A stretch of 21,861 bases of DNA from an uncultured Blautia sp. (GTDB lineage Bacteria; Bacillota; Clostridia; Lachnospirales; Lachnospiraceae): contig UQCM01000045.1 in the NCBI GenBank assembly GCA_900539525.1, forward strand, positions 1 to 21,861, in the 5' to 3' direction. A model generated the notes under the pieces. That model made no database searches and was not told the origin of the DNA. It saw nothing but the letters and a program-made list of their open reading frames with translations. Shown here one piece after another: positions 7,500 through 18,000 of the stretch. The translations under genes and the position numbers were made by a program. The first letter of the stretch is position 1, and every line of letters begins with the position of its first letter.

Positions 7500-8066
7500 T
7501 TAACCTTTTCCGAGGGCAAATGCTTTTTTGTTCATTTCTACAAATTTAGCGGGAACACATTTCTCAATGGCACCCAGCCACTTTTCTTCCGGAATGTCAA
7601 AATATCTGGAAAGCCTTCCCATCAGAACCAGATTGACTGCTTTCGCGGAACCGGCCTGCTCTGCGAGAGAAAGGCAATCCATGGCATCTACTGCGATTCC
7701 CTTTGCCTCCATTTTTTCGATCAGGTTTTCCGGATAAGCAGCCGCGCCTGTGATGACCGGCATCGGATCGATCTCCTGCGTATTTACCACGATACGTCCG
7801 TCTTTTTTCAGATATTCCATATAACGCGCTGCTTCCAGTTTTTCAAAGGAAACAATAAAGTCTGCTTCCCCTCTGTCAATGACGGGTGAATAAACCTTCT
7901 CACCAAATCTTACATATGTAACCACGCTTCCGCCGCGCTGACTCATACCATGTACCTCAGATACTTTTACATCATAACCTTCATTCAGAAGAAGATATCC
8001 CAAAAGCTTGCTGGCAAGAAGGGAGCCCTGTCCGCCTACACCAACAATCATTACATTCTTTGTCAT
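7500..8066 (-). CDS. iorB: indolepyruvate:ferredoxin oxidoreductase, beta (gamma-domain) subunit
   Basis: The 188-residue subunit is the pyruvate-ferredoxin-oxidoreductase gamma-type domain of the two-subunit indolepyruvate oxidoreductase. The N-terminal NVMIVGVGGQGSLLASKLLG and the SEVHGMSQRGGSVVTYVRFG stretch (around residues 36-55) are the family signature; this domain contributes to CoA binding and the subunit interface. I chose the ATG at 8066, with GGAGG nine bases upstream, over the longer frame that reaches into iorA. It starts four bases after the iorA stop and its ribosome-binding site lies within the iorA end, so translation of the two subunits is probably coupled, as expected for a 1:1 complex. 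Length and motifs are standard. Confidence 0.93.
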   Translation of the reverse strand: MTKNVMIVGVGGQGSLLASKLLGYLLLNEGYDVKVSEVHGMSQRGGSVVTYVRFGEKVYSPVIDRGEADFIVSFEKLEAARYMEYLKKDGRIVVNTQEIDPMPVITGAAAYPENLIEKMEAKGIAVDAMDCLSLAEQAGSAKAVNLVLMGRLSRYFDIPEEKWLGAIEKCVPAKFVEMNKKAFALGKG

Positions 8067-8070
8067 TTCT

Positions 8071-9807
8071 TTATTCCTCCCCGCTCTGTAATGCATCAAA
8101 CTTACACAGCTGCTGACAGACACCACAGCCCACACACAGTGTGGTATCGATCACAGCTTTTTTCTCTTTTACGCTGATTGCCGGACATCCAAGACGCATA
8201 CAGGATTTACATCCTACACAGTTATCTGTCGCAACCTTCAGCGGTGCTTTATGTTTTACATACTTAAGAAGCGCACATGGACGGCGGCTGATGATGACAG
8301 ACGGCTCAGTGGCTGCAAGTTCTTCCTTCAATACTCGGTCACATTCCTCCAGATTGTATGGATCCACAACGGACACGCGATTGAAGCCCATCGCTCTGCA
8401 GAGTGCCTCCAGATCGATCTTTCCTGCCGGGTCACCTTTGATATTGTATCCGGTGGTAGGATTCTGCTGATGTCCGGTCATACCGGTAATGGAATTATCC
8501 AGGATAATAATGGTAGAATTACTCTGGTTATAAGCAACATTTGCCAGACCGGTCATACCGGAATGCATAAAGGTGGAATCACCGATAACGGCTACCGTCT
8601 TTCCTTCACTTGCTTCGCCACATGCTTTGTTAAATCCGTGGATGGAACTGATGGATGCACCCATACAAAGGGTCAGATCCATCGCTGCAAGGGGAGCTAC
8701 TGCTCCAAGGGTATAACAGCCGATATCTCCAAGAACCGTACATTTATTTCTGGAGAGTGTATAGAATAAACCTCTGTGAGGACATCCTGCACACATGACA
8801 GGCGGTCTTCCCGGAAGCTGTTCTCCAAGGGAACAAAAGTCTGCACATTTTCCGTCAATCTTTTCAGCGATGAGATTCTGGGAGAACTCGCCGCAGATGG
8901 GAAGCAGATCCTTTCCGGATAAGGCCAGCCCAAGCTGTCTGCAGTGATTTTCGATAATGGGATCCAGCTCTTCGATCACGATGAGTCTCTCAACCTTTGC
9001 CGCAAAATCCCTGATCAGTTTGACCGGCAGCGGGTTTACCATACCAAGCTTCAGAATGCTTGCACTCTCACCGTAAACCTCCTTCGCATACTGATAGCTG
9101 GTAGAGGAAGTGATGATGCCAAGGGCGGTTCCTCCCATCTCTACACGGTTCAACGGGCTGGTCTCTGCATATTCTGTCAGTTTTCTGGTACGCTCTTCTA
9201 CGAATGGATGACGGCGGATCGCATTTCCCGGCATCATTACATATTTCTGAATATTTTTTTCGTACGGCTTCTGTTCCGGAACCACGCGCTCGCCCGGCTC
9301 TACCACACTCTGGGAATGAGCCACCCGGGTACACATTTTTATAATGACCGGAGTATCAAAGGTTTCGGAAATCTCATAGGCGGTCTTAACAAATTCCAGT
9401 GCTTCACCGGAATCGGATGGCTCCAGCATAGGTACTTTGGCTGCGATGGCATGATGGCGGGAGTCCTGCTCATTCTGAGAGGAATGCATTCCTGCATCAT
9501 CCGCCACACAGATCACCATACCTGCATTCACACCGGTATAGGAACAGGTATAAAGCGGGTCAGCCGCCACATTCAGACCGACATGCTTCATACCGCAAAA
9601 GCTTCTTTTTCCTGCAAGACAGGCTCCAAAAGCAACTTCCATGGCAACCTTTTCATTCGGCGCCCACTCACAATAAACCTCATCATACTTTGCAATTTCC
9701 TCAGTAACCTCCGTACTTGGAGTTCCGGGATAACTGGATACAACACTGCAGCCTGCCTCGTATAAACCTCTGGCAAAGGCCTTGTTACCTAACATTAACT
9801 GTTTCAT
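8071..9807 (-). CDS. iorA: indolepyruvate:ferredoxin oxidoreductase, alpha subunit
   Basis: This is the catalytic subunit that oxidatively decarboxylates aryl pyruvates (from Trp, Phe, Tyr) to arylacetyl-CoA while reducing ferredoxin; the reverse carboxylation is also known in the family. It has 578 residues. Order of domains: the N-terminal pyrimidine-binding part (SSYPGTPSTEVTE near 24-36, AGMHSSQNEQDSRHHA near 105-120), a C-terminal TPP-binding part with CAGCPHRG and GDSTFMHSGMTGL leading to ILDNSITGMTG, then two [4Fe-4S] motifs at the end: CVGCKSCMRLGCP and CVGCGVCQQLCKF. The second cluster has Lys in place of the usual Pro after its last Cys. ATG 9807 gives the usual family N-terminus (MKQLMLGNKAFARG); the AAGGAG upstream is rather distant at 13 bases. 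It follows yerC by 19 bases. Confidence 0.95.
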   Translation of the reverse strand: MKQLMLGNKAFARGLYEAGCSVVSSYPGTPSTEVTEEIAKYDEVYCEWAPNEKVAMEVAFGACLAGKRSFCGMKHVGLNVAADPLYTCSYTGVNAGMVICVADDAGMHSSQNEQDSRHHAIAAKVPMLEPSDSGEALEFVKTAYEISETFDTPVIIKMCTRVAHSQSVVEPGERVVPEQKPYEKNIQKYVMMPGNAIRRHPFVEERTRKLTEYAETSPLNRVEMGGTALGIITSSTSYQYAKEVYGESASILKLGMVNPLPVKLIRDFAAKVERLIVIEELDPIIENHCRQLGLALSGKDLLPICGEFSQNLIAEKIDGKCADFCSLGEQLPGRPPVMCAGCPHRGLFYTLSRNKCTVLGDIGCYTLGAVAPLAAMDLTLCMGASISSIHGFNKACGEASEGKTVAVIGDSTFMHSGMTGLANVAYNQSNSTIIILDNSITGMTGHQQNPTTGYNIKGDPAGKIDLEALCRAMGFNRVSVVDPYNLEECDRVLKEELAATEPSVIISRRPCALLKYVKHKAPLKVATDNCVGCKSCMRLGCPAISVKEKKAVIDTTLCVGCGVCQQLCKFDALQSGEE

Positions 9808-9826
9808 AGGTATACTGATTCTCCTT

Positions 9827-10141
9827 TCAACTTTCACTTTCTTTCTTTGCTTCGCTCTCTTCCAAACGATGCAAGGCTTTTTCCAGCATGCCTGTTCCAC
9901 CGTTCAATACGCGGTTTACGCGACTGATGGTTGCTGTACTGGCACTTGTTTTACTCATAATATCTGAATAAACCTTTTCCTGCGTAAGCATTCTCGCTAC
10001 ATCGAAACGCTGCTCGATGGAACGAAGTTCCGTCTCGGCACAGATATCTGTAAAAAAGTCCATACATTCTTCGATCGTTTCCAGTTGAAGAATGGCCTTG
10101 TACATATCTTCTTTTCTGGTTCTCTGAAAATTCTTTTTCAT
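9827..10141 (-). CDS. TrpR-like transcriptional regulator, YerC/YecD type
   Basis: A 104-residue DNA-binding protein of the Trp-repressor superfamily. The helix-turn-helix lies near residues 53-80 (TQEKVYSDIMSKTSASTATISRVNRVLNGG, shown here by its ends TQEKV and VLNGG), with the helical dimer part before it. Compared from memory with E. coli TrpR, the Arg in ATISR matches the tryptophan-contacting Arg84, but the following Gly85 is Val here, so the corepressor may differ or be absent. GAGG lies five bases before ATG 10141; the upstream frame to 10171 lacks a better signal. It is the first gene of the operon with iorA, iorB, paaK and the ACT gene, and diverges from the CoA-ligase gene. Autoregulation of this operon through the inverted repeat at 10209-10222 is a reasonable inference. 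Confidence 0.85.
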   Translation of the reverse strand: MKKNFQRTRKEDMYKAILQLETIEECMDFFTDICAETELRSIEQRFDVARMLTQEKVYSDIMSKTSASTATISRVNRVLNGGTGMLEKALHRLEESEAKKESES

Positions 10142-10188
10142 ATAAACCTCTTCTTTCCGCAAAACGAGCATTTTTTTTTGATTGTATT

Positions 10189-10217
10189 ATTGTATCATTT
10201 TTCCTCCAAATGGTAAA
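10189..10217 (-). promoter_or_regulatory. promoter of the yerC-ior-paaK-ACT operon
   Basis: On the minus strand TTTACC (10217-10212) and TACAAT (10194-10189) are 17 bases apart; a second TACAAT follows eight bases downstream (10186-10181). The -35 lies inside the inverted repeat at 10209-10222. A leader of about 40 bases precedes the yerC ATG. Confidence 0.6.
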
Positions 10218-10222
10218 CCATT
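10209..10222. promoter_or_regulatory. candidate operator, perfect inverted repeat over the -35 box
   Basis: AATGGTAAACCATT has two perfect 6-bp arms around a 2-base centre and covers the -35 box of the yerC operon. A dimeric regulator bound here would exclude RNA polymerase. The adjacent TrpR-like protein is the obvious candidate ligand, by position only. Confidence 0.5.
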
Positions 10223-10239
10223 ATTTTTTACTTCTTTAA

Positions 10240-10258
10240 AAGGTTAAAACGTTACCTT
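10240..10258. promoter_or_regulatory. second imperfect inverted repeat in the divergent region
   Basis: AAGGT (10240-10244) and ACCTT (10254-10258) flank a 9-base centre containing AACGTT. Like the 10209-10222 site it has GGT and ACC outer halves, though the spacing differs. It could be a second, weaker site acting on the ligase side. Confidence 0.25.
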
Positions 10259-10289
10259 ATAATCTTGTACTGCTCCCAGGTTTTCCTTG

Positions 10290-10318
10290 TTGACTTTATC
10301 TCTCAGATATGCTATCTT
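10290..10318 (+). promoter_or_regulatory. promoter of the acyl/aryl-CoA ligase gene
   Basis: TTGACT (10290-10295) and TATCTT (10313-10318) are exactly 17 bases apart, with a start point near 10325 and a leader of about 35 bases before ATG 10360. It lies about 70-100 bases from the divergent yerC promoter. Confidence 0.65.
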
Positions 10319-10359
10319 GGTTTAAAGTCTTAAAGCACGAAGCAGAAAGGAAAAATATT

Positions 10360-11994
10360 ATGCCTGTTACTGATTTACTTGAGCGAAATCACAAATTATA
10401 TGGGGATGAAGTTGCTCTGGTAGAATTAAACCCCTCTCTGAAAGACACAAAGAGAACCAGCTGGAGAGAATACAGTCTGGTACAGGCCACTTCTTTTGAA
10501 CCATACCGAAGAGAAATCACCTGGAGTGTCTTTGATGAAAAAGCAAACCGCGTGGCAAACATGTTGCTTAATCGCGGAATCAAAAAAGGAGACCGCGTGG
10601 CGATCCTGATGTTTAACTGCCTGGAATGGCTGCCGATCTACTTCGGAATCCTGAAAACTGGTGCCATCGCAGTTCCCTTCAACTTCCGTTTTGATTCGGA
10701 AGAGATTAAATATTGCGCGAATCTGGCAGAAGTTCATGTCCTGTTCTTTGGACCTGAATTCATTGGACGTATTGAATCCATCGAAGATGACCTGGCAAAG
10801 GGACGTCTTCTTATTTATGTAGGTGATACCTGTCCTACCTTTGCAGAAAGCTATCACGAAATGGTTGCCGACTGCTCCAGCCAGCCTCCACTGATCCGCC
10901 TAGAAGAAGAGGATGATGCAGCGATCTACTTCTCCTCCGGAACCACCGGATTTCCAAAAGCTATTTTACATAACCATGAAAGCCTGACTCAGGCTGCCCA
11001 GATGGAGCAGAAGCATCATCTGACCGACAGAAGCGATACCTTCCTTTGCATCCCGCCGCTTTACCATACCGGTGCCAAATTCCACTGGATGGGAAGCCTT
11101 TGCGCAGGAAGCAAGGCGGTTCTTCTGAAAGGTACGACTCCGGAAATCATCCTGGATGCGGTTTCCAAGGAAAAATGTACCATCGTATGGCTCCTGGTTC
11201 CGTGGGCACAGGATATTCTGAATGCACTGGACAGAGGAGATCTGAAGCTTGAAGATTATGAACTGAGCCAGTGGAGACTGATGCACATTGGTGCACAGCC
11301 GGTTCCGCCATCTCTGATCAAGCACTGGAAAGAATACTTCCCGAATCATCTCTATGATACCAACTACGGACTTTCCGAATCCACCGGTCCGGGATGTGTA
11401 CACCTTGGCGTAGAAAACATTCACAAGGTAGGTGCGATCGGTGTTCCCGGATACCGCTGGAAATGTAAGATCGTAGATGAGAATCTGGAAGAGGTTCCCT
11501 TTGGAGAGGTTGGCGAACTCTGTGTGAAAGGCCCCGGCGTCATGACCTGCTATTACAATGACCCGAAGGCTACCGAAGAAACGATCGTAGACGGATGGCT
11601 CCGTACCGGTGACATGGCTATGCAGGATGAGGACGGCTTCTACTTCCTGGTAGACCGCAAGAAGGATGTCATCGTCAGTGGTGGAGAAAATATTTATCCG
11701 GTACAGATTGAAAACTTCCTGAGTGCCTATGAAAAAGTGAATGACGTTGCCGTTATCGGTCTCCCCGATCCACGCCTTGGTGAGATTACAGGTGCGATCA
11801 TTTCGATTAAAAAAGGCATGACCTGCACAGAAGAAGAAATCGAAGAGTTCTGCAAAGGACTTCCGAGATATAAGAGACCAAAGAAGATTATCTTTGCAGA
11901 TGTTCCAAGAAATGCCACCGGCAAAATTGAAAAACCTGCTCTCCGTAAGAAATACGGGGCCGATCAGCTGGTTGCTCAGCAGAACAGAGGTTAA
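10360..11994 (+). CDS. acyl/aryl-CoA ligase (AMP-forming, ANL superfamily)
   Basis: A 544-residue AMP-forming acid:CoA ligase of the fatty-acid/4-coumarate-CoA ligase branch, distinct from the PaaK-type ligase. Motifs: YFSSGTTGFPK (phosphate loop, residues 190-200), NYGLSESTGPG (adenine-binding, around 340), GWLRTGDMA with the ribose-binding Asp, DRKKDVIVSGGENIYP (hinge) and the C-terminal NATGKIEK with the catalytic Lys. The ATG at 10360 has AAAGG about ten bases upstream; the longer frame from 10309 would overlap the promoter. It stands alone, divergent from the yerC-ior operon, and so probably belongs to the same regulon. The substrate is not visible: arylacetates, aryl propionates or fatty acids are all possible. 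Having two CoA ligases in one locus suggests two acids or two directions of flux. Confidence 0.9.
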   Translation: MPVTDLLERNHKLYGDEVALVELNPSLKDTKRTSWREYSLVQATSFEPYRREITWSVFDEKANRVANMLLNRGIKKGDRVAILMFNCLEWLPIYFGILKTGAIAVPFNFRFDSEEIKYCANLAEVHVLFFGPEFIGRIESIEDDLAKGRLLIYVGDTCPTFAESYHEMVADCSSQPPLIRLEEEDDAAIYFSSGTTGFPKAILHNHESLTQAAQMEQKHHLTDRSDTFLCIPPLYHTGAKFHWMGSLCAGSKAVLLKGTTPEIILDAVSKEKCTIVWLLVPWAQDILNALDRGDLKLEDYELSQWRLMHIGAQPVPPSLIKHWKEYFPNHLYDTNYGLSESTGPGCVHLGVENIHKVGAIGVPGYRWKCKIVDENLEEVPFGEVGELCVKGPGVMTCYYNDPKATEETIVDGWLRTGDMAMQDEDGFYFLVDRKKDVIVSGGENIYPVQIENFLSAYEKVNDVAVIGLPDPRLGEITGAIISIKKGMTCTEEEIEEFCKGLPRYKRPKKIIFADVPRNATGKIEKPALRKKYGADQLVAQQNRG

Positions 11995-12003
11995 TCTGAA
12001 TCC

Positions 12004-12039
12004 AAAAAGTGGCAGGCGTCTTAATGACGCCTGCCACTT
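12004..12039 (-). terminator. terminator of the giant surface-protein gene
   Basis: A 14-bp perfect stem (AAGTGGCAGGCGTC at 12007-12020 with its complement at 12026-12039) and a 5-base loop. On the minus strand it runs into TTTTT, which serves the surface-protein gene 40 bases upstream. On the plus strand there is no good T-tract, so it would stop the CoA-ligase transcript less well, though it is the only hairpin after that gene. Confidence 0.85.
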
Positions 12040-12078
12040 CTCACATCATATCTTTCGATTTTCTCTGCAACAAAAGCA

Positions 12079-15000
12079 TTACTTAATTTTAATTGTTATA
12101 CTTGCCTTCTTGCCACTTCCATCTACTGCCCTTGCGGTAATCTTAACCTTTTTTCCTTTTGCTTTTTTCGAAGCTTTTACCACTCCCTTGCTGGAAACGG
12201 TTGCGTATTTTGTATTACTTGAAGACCAGAGAAGTGTTTTATATGCTGTCTTGCCGGTTGTCGTAACCTTTGTCTTTAATCGAAGTGTCTTGCCGGCTTT
12301 CACGCTATTCGTCTTTGATGTGATCTTCACACTCTTTACCGCATGTTTTACAATGCTGATGGTGTAACTTGCCTTTATACCACTTCCATCCTGCGCGGTC
12401 GCTGTAATTATAACTTTCTTGCCTGCTGCAGCTTTCTTGGTAGTAACTACGCCACCTGGAGAAACCGTTGCATACTTTGTGTTACTGCTTTCCCACGAAA
12501 CCGCGGAATTAGCAGCATTCTCCGGTGCAACAGTAAGCGCAAGACTTAATTTCTTTCCGGCAGCAATTTTCTTTGATTCTCCGGTTATAGTAATTACTGT
12601 TACCTTGATCTGTTGCAGCGGATCCGGGGTATTATTATTGATGTCATTACCATTGGTATTACCGCCCGGGTTGTCGCCTGGGTTGTCGCCTGGGTCTTCG
12701 CCCGGGTTGTCGCCTGGGTCTTCGCCCGGATTTTCTTCCTCTTTTGCATTGATCTCAATTGTAACCACTTTTTCTTCGGCACGGTAGTTTTCAGAGTCTG
12801 TAATGGAAATGGTAATACTTGTGCTTCCTTCTTTTTTCGGTGTTACATTACCATATTCGTCTACGGAGATGATATCTGCATCATAACCGGAATAGCTTAA
12901 CGTTTCTCCGGATGCTGTCTGTGCTCCCAGCGAAAATGCAGCATCGCCGACTGTCGCTGTATAGCTTTCCCGGCTTGTGGTAATGGTCGTTAACGCCTTT
13001 ATAATGTCGAAATATACGGTCCTTGACTCCTGATCTGCAAAAATCCCCTTTGGTTCAACCGTTATGGAACCTCCTTTTACTCCGACTGCGGTATTCGATC
13101 CATAGGATACAGAGTAATCCATATCCTTCACCAATGTCGCATCTTTACATGTCACATAGACATCCGGACAAATCTGACTTCCGGTATATTCATAAGCGGT
13201 TTCGCCTTCTCCGATTGTGATTACTGTTTCCGAGAACAATGCCCCGGCATCGATTGATTTCACAGAATAAATGATATTTACATTTGATATCGGTTCCGTA
13301 TTTTTCAGCACAACACTTCTTGCAACAACTGCGATCGTCTCTCCACTTCCTGCATTCAATTCAAATGCTGCATCCGCAAAGATGACTCTGCCGTTCTCAT
13401 TGTACATTGCCGGCGCATTGTCGCCTCCTGTAAGGATAAGTGATGCCTGTTCTATATCTGTTTCCTCTTCCACAGGCATCTGTGCAAATGTAACCACAGG
13501 TGAATTTTCCTCATCTTCACCCATATTGACAGCAGGCTGATTCTCCTTCTGTGAAATAATCTTATTTTCACCTTCCAGAATAATCTCGATGCTGCCCTTA
13601 TCTTCTGTCAAATCAAGAGTCTGGAAATAGACATCCTTCCACAGCATCTTCTCAACCTTGTCGGCTGCCTTGATCGTTAATTCTGTGTTCGTTCCGGTAA
13701 CCACTATCGGTTTTTCTGTCGGAAGAATCGTAAGTATGTTGTTTTCCCGGTCATAGGAAACAAATTTGCTGGTGCTTGCTATATAAGAAGCATCCTTCTC
13801 CTGATCTGTAAACCGGGATATATCTACCACCGGTCTTTCCAGAATAGCAAAGGTAAGATTCTTTGTCTCGCTTGTAAAATCTCCTTTACCGGTAATCTCA
13901 ACAGTAGCAGTTTCTCCTGTCTTTGTATTATTTTTATAGACTACTGTGTAATCTTTACCCTCAGTCAGAATTTCGTCCATATAGGTAACCTTTACATCCG
14001 GCTCACACCTATCATCTGTCATTACAACATATACTGAGTCGTCGGAATTAAAAAGCACTTCGCCATCTGCAAAAGCTACATCTGCCTGGTTAAAATTCTT
14101 CCAGATATCAAAGAAAACTTTTGCAGGACGCTGCATTGCAAAGCACCCCAGAGGTGTAATTGTTATGCTTCCTGCCTTTTCACCCGGAGCGGTATTCGTA
14201 CCATAGGTAACCTGATATTCATTACCTTCGGACACAGTTTCCAGATCGCTGTGTTCTACAGATACCACCGGACAAATCTGCTCCCCGGTATAATCATAAC
14301 TAAGAACCTCCTCACTTCCTGCTGTATAAGACGAATCAATCTTTATGATGGCCTCTGAAAAATCATATTCGCTATCCGGATAGATCTGATAAGTAAATGC
14401 ATCTTCTGTGTAAGATCCTTCATAATTGATATTGCCATCATAGGCAGCACTGATGAGATAGTAGCCAACATTCGTAAATGCAAGCTCTGTCGCTGCTGCT
14501 CCATTTTCATCGATCTCCACCTCATACGATACAGTACTGACCGGTTCCGGAACCGAGCGCGATACCACGGGAGCCGTCTCTGCCTCAGGATCGGAATCAT
14601 AATAATCAACCCGGAAGGTCACTTTTCCGCTGGCGGGCACATCACTTTCCGCTTCCGGAACTACCTGTGCAGAAACTGGTGCTGTTGTACCTTTTTTGGC
14701 ATATGCTTTCAGCTCCGTATCCGCACTTCCTTCATCAGAAGCCGCTAAAGCAAGTTTCGTTCCTACCCGTTTTGCCTGTTGTGTTACAGGAGTGGTATAC
14801 CAGTCATAAACTGTACCATTCGTGGTACTTCCAATCAACACCTCCAACTTACACCGATACTGATATCCATTTTTCAAAGTACTGGTCCGGAGTGTATAAA
14901 CAGCACTATTTTCATTTAGTGTCACCCATCCGTTTCCGGTATTACACTGCCACTCATATGACAACACCGTGCAGCGGCTTTCTGTCTCAGAGGTAATATT

Positions 15001-18000
15001 TACAGAAAGTGGAATATCCTTTCCCGCAAAATAAGTCGTATCACTGTCAATCCCTGCAAGCTCTATTTTAAAATCCATGCCTGACGGGAGTGTGGTAGCA
15101 GATATAAGCTCTGAATAAGCACTCACGATTCCGGTCTCAGAAAATGCCTTTACTGCATAGTGATATTCCGTATTCGCATCAAGTCCCTGTCCATCTGCAT
15201 CATCTGTAAAAGAATAGATTCCATTATCATCTTCTGAAACCGTACCGATCCTGGTATAGTATTCTTTATTATTGGATATCATCACACGATACACCTCGTA
15301 AGATGCCGCCGGTCTGTTTCCCGCAGACCACTGTAAATCAATGGAACTGTCTATCTGCCCTGTCACAGATATATCTGTCGGAACGGAAGGCGGCGGTGTC
15401 TGATCAAATCTTGTCAGATATCCGACTACCGGAACCGTTTTTCCATTTAACTTTGCGCTGTATGCCACCATCTTCCATCCATAGGTATAAGCGTTGCCTG
15501 TACCACCTGGAAGATTTGGCACTGTGCCGGAGTATTCATTGCCCTCTGTGGTAGTCCAACAGTTGCTTCCTTCTGTTTCTACCGTAAATGCTGCACCTAC
15601 TTTTACTCCGCCTACTTTACTTGAAATCTCCGTTTCCAGGGATGCGCCATAAGTTACCGTCTTTGCATCACTTTTTGATACCGAGATGGTCTGACTCGGT
15701 GCACTGCTGGATGAAGAGATGGGACTGCTGGTAATGAATCCATTGGTATCTTCACTGCTGCCAACATTTGTCTGTCCTGCCAGCACCGGACTGCCATCCG
15801 TCTTCAGGGCACTTATTGTTCTGGCATATGTGGACGGGTCTCCTGCCACATAGTTCTCATCAAATATATTGCCGTAAATCGGCTCCAGATTCGGTTCTGT
15901 TTCTGCAATCTTATCATATGTGGACACATCTACTGTCGTCAGCATCGGCGTCTGTGGTATACAGTAATAATAATCCTGCCAGCCTCCCATTATGAGTGTA
16001 CCCCAGTGATAAATTCCACCGCCGCCAAGCTCAGCGATGTTGGCTTCTGTCATTTCCAGCCACTCGACATAGTTATTATTCAGATCAATCTGGCTTTGAT
16101 AATTTGATGATGTCACATCCGTAGTATAAGCATTATTGTATCCATCATTCGGCTTACTGTATGTACCTCCGACCACCGCGGCACCCATATCTACATACGT
16201 CAGAATATTTTTCTCTAACTCCTCCTGAAAAGCACGCTTTGCCTCATACTCATTCTGTGTCGCCATATAGTAACCCGGTAAATACATTTTACAATTATAT
16301 CTTACATATGGCACAGTAAACAGAACAGCCACGTCATTCGGTCCGGAGGTGTCATATGCCGTAGAAAATTCCTTGGATGTCGTTTTTTCCGACTCATATC
16401 CTACTGAGGCGGAAAGTTTATGCTCGAACTCCATACCAGCCACCTGGAACAGCCCCAGAAAGCTGACATCCTGTTCAAAGCCCATGACAACGCCAGCCGA
16501 GATGGATACCGAATCGGTTTCGCCCGTCTCGCTGCCCTTACTCTTGGAATAAGAGGTGTTGCCTCCTCCTGCATAGTCCTCACCCAGCTCCTTCCAGACC
16601 GGTGCTGCCTGCAATACCGAATACACTTCCACATCGCCATAATAAATATCCGTATTTCCCTCCTCATACCGGATAAAACTGCCGTCATCATCGATATCTG
16701 CCATAACGATACCGAGTCTATTAGATCCACTATTGTATTCTGATTTTTTATATCCCTTATCTCCCCCTGATACAGTGCCGTAAATCTCGAGCTGTGAATA
16801 CCCATACCCATATTCTACATAATTCGTTTCATAGTTTTCCTCTACAACATATTCCCTTCCAAATAAACAGCATAAGCTTTCTGCTCCAATCGCACTGTTC
16901 GATATATTGCCGGCTACTGCATACGAAATCCAGCAGTTTCCATCCGTATTCACACCCTCATCCGGCAAAACATAATCAATATAGCCCAGTTTTCCTTCAT
17001 TGTTGTATGAAAACAGCTCTCCCTCTACAAAAACCGTATCCGGCAGAGCGGAACCATAAGCGGCAAACGCTGCCACTGCCACCGGCTCTGCTGTAAAATT
17101 GGATTTGTTCCTGCCTGTCTTTTTGTAGTTTTTATTATTGTACTTGAGCTTTGGACTTCCGCTTTCCCTCAGCGTCCATGAATACGAGAGAGAAGATGCA
17201 GCCGCGGTATTCCTCTTCATCGTGCTGTAATCCGTAAAGCCAACGATCACACCTACCCGCTGCTGATTGCTTGATTCCTTTACCGTTACTGCTCTGGTAC
17301 TTGTAACCGTTGTATTCGTCGTAGTAGAACTGTTGTAGGAAACACTTGTGTAATTACCGGCAAGGATGATTTCCCTGCTGCCGGCTCCCGTTATATCTCC
17401 CACGACAGCAGATGCATTTCTAAGCACATAAGCCCCGGAATCTCCGGTCTTGCCAATCAGCGGTCTCTTCTTTACCGTCTGCTTGAGCATTTCACTCTTA
17501 CTTCCCTCGTATACATCCAGAACAGACGCAAAACAACTGTTCACATCCAGCACCTGGCTCCAGGTATAGCTTCGGAAGTTATATGTCATCGCTCTGAAAT
17601 CATTAGCAAAATTCGCTACCGTAAGCAGATCATCTATGCCGTCGCCATTCACATCATCTGCCGTCATGGAAAGATATGGAAAACTATAATAGTTCTTGGT
17701 GCCGCCGCAGCTGGTATATCCCCACTCCCCAGTACCCGCTGTGATGTCGATGATCTTGGTGGGTTCCCGCAGTGTCGTGTCCTTCTCCACATCAATATCG
17801 TAGATCCGGATCTCTTCCCTTGCCGGTGTCCACGGGGCTTTTGTAGATTCGACACTATCCGAATTGTTTGGCGCATAGATGGCAAGTTCATCTATGCCGT
17901 CACCGTCAAAATCTCCGGCTGCCAGGTTGATCAGACCTAAAACTTCCCATTTTTCAACATTATACTTTGCCTTCGTCAGGATATAACCGCCCGTATCCAC

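Noticed and set aside
8944..9765. 273-codon plus-strand open frame over iorA
   Set aside because: It is antisense to strongly conserved iorA coding sequence and shows no domain pattern of its own.
10142..10359. Trp-type attenuator or T-box in the divergent region
   Set aside because: No Trp-rich leader peptide, no T-box core sequence and no terminator-like hairpin; the inverted repeats fit protein operators better.
12671..12730. Short regular repeats considered as a CRISPR array
   Set aside because: The 12-base units are back-to-back without spacers and encode a PGDN/PGED linker inside the surface-protein gene.
12419..12787. Plus-strand open frame over the C-terminal linker and Big_2 region
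   Set aside because: Its repeated Pro/Gly/Leu tract is the mirror of the minus-strand linker repeats; the minus-strand frame continues for over 2000 codons.
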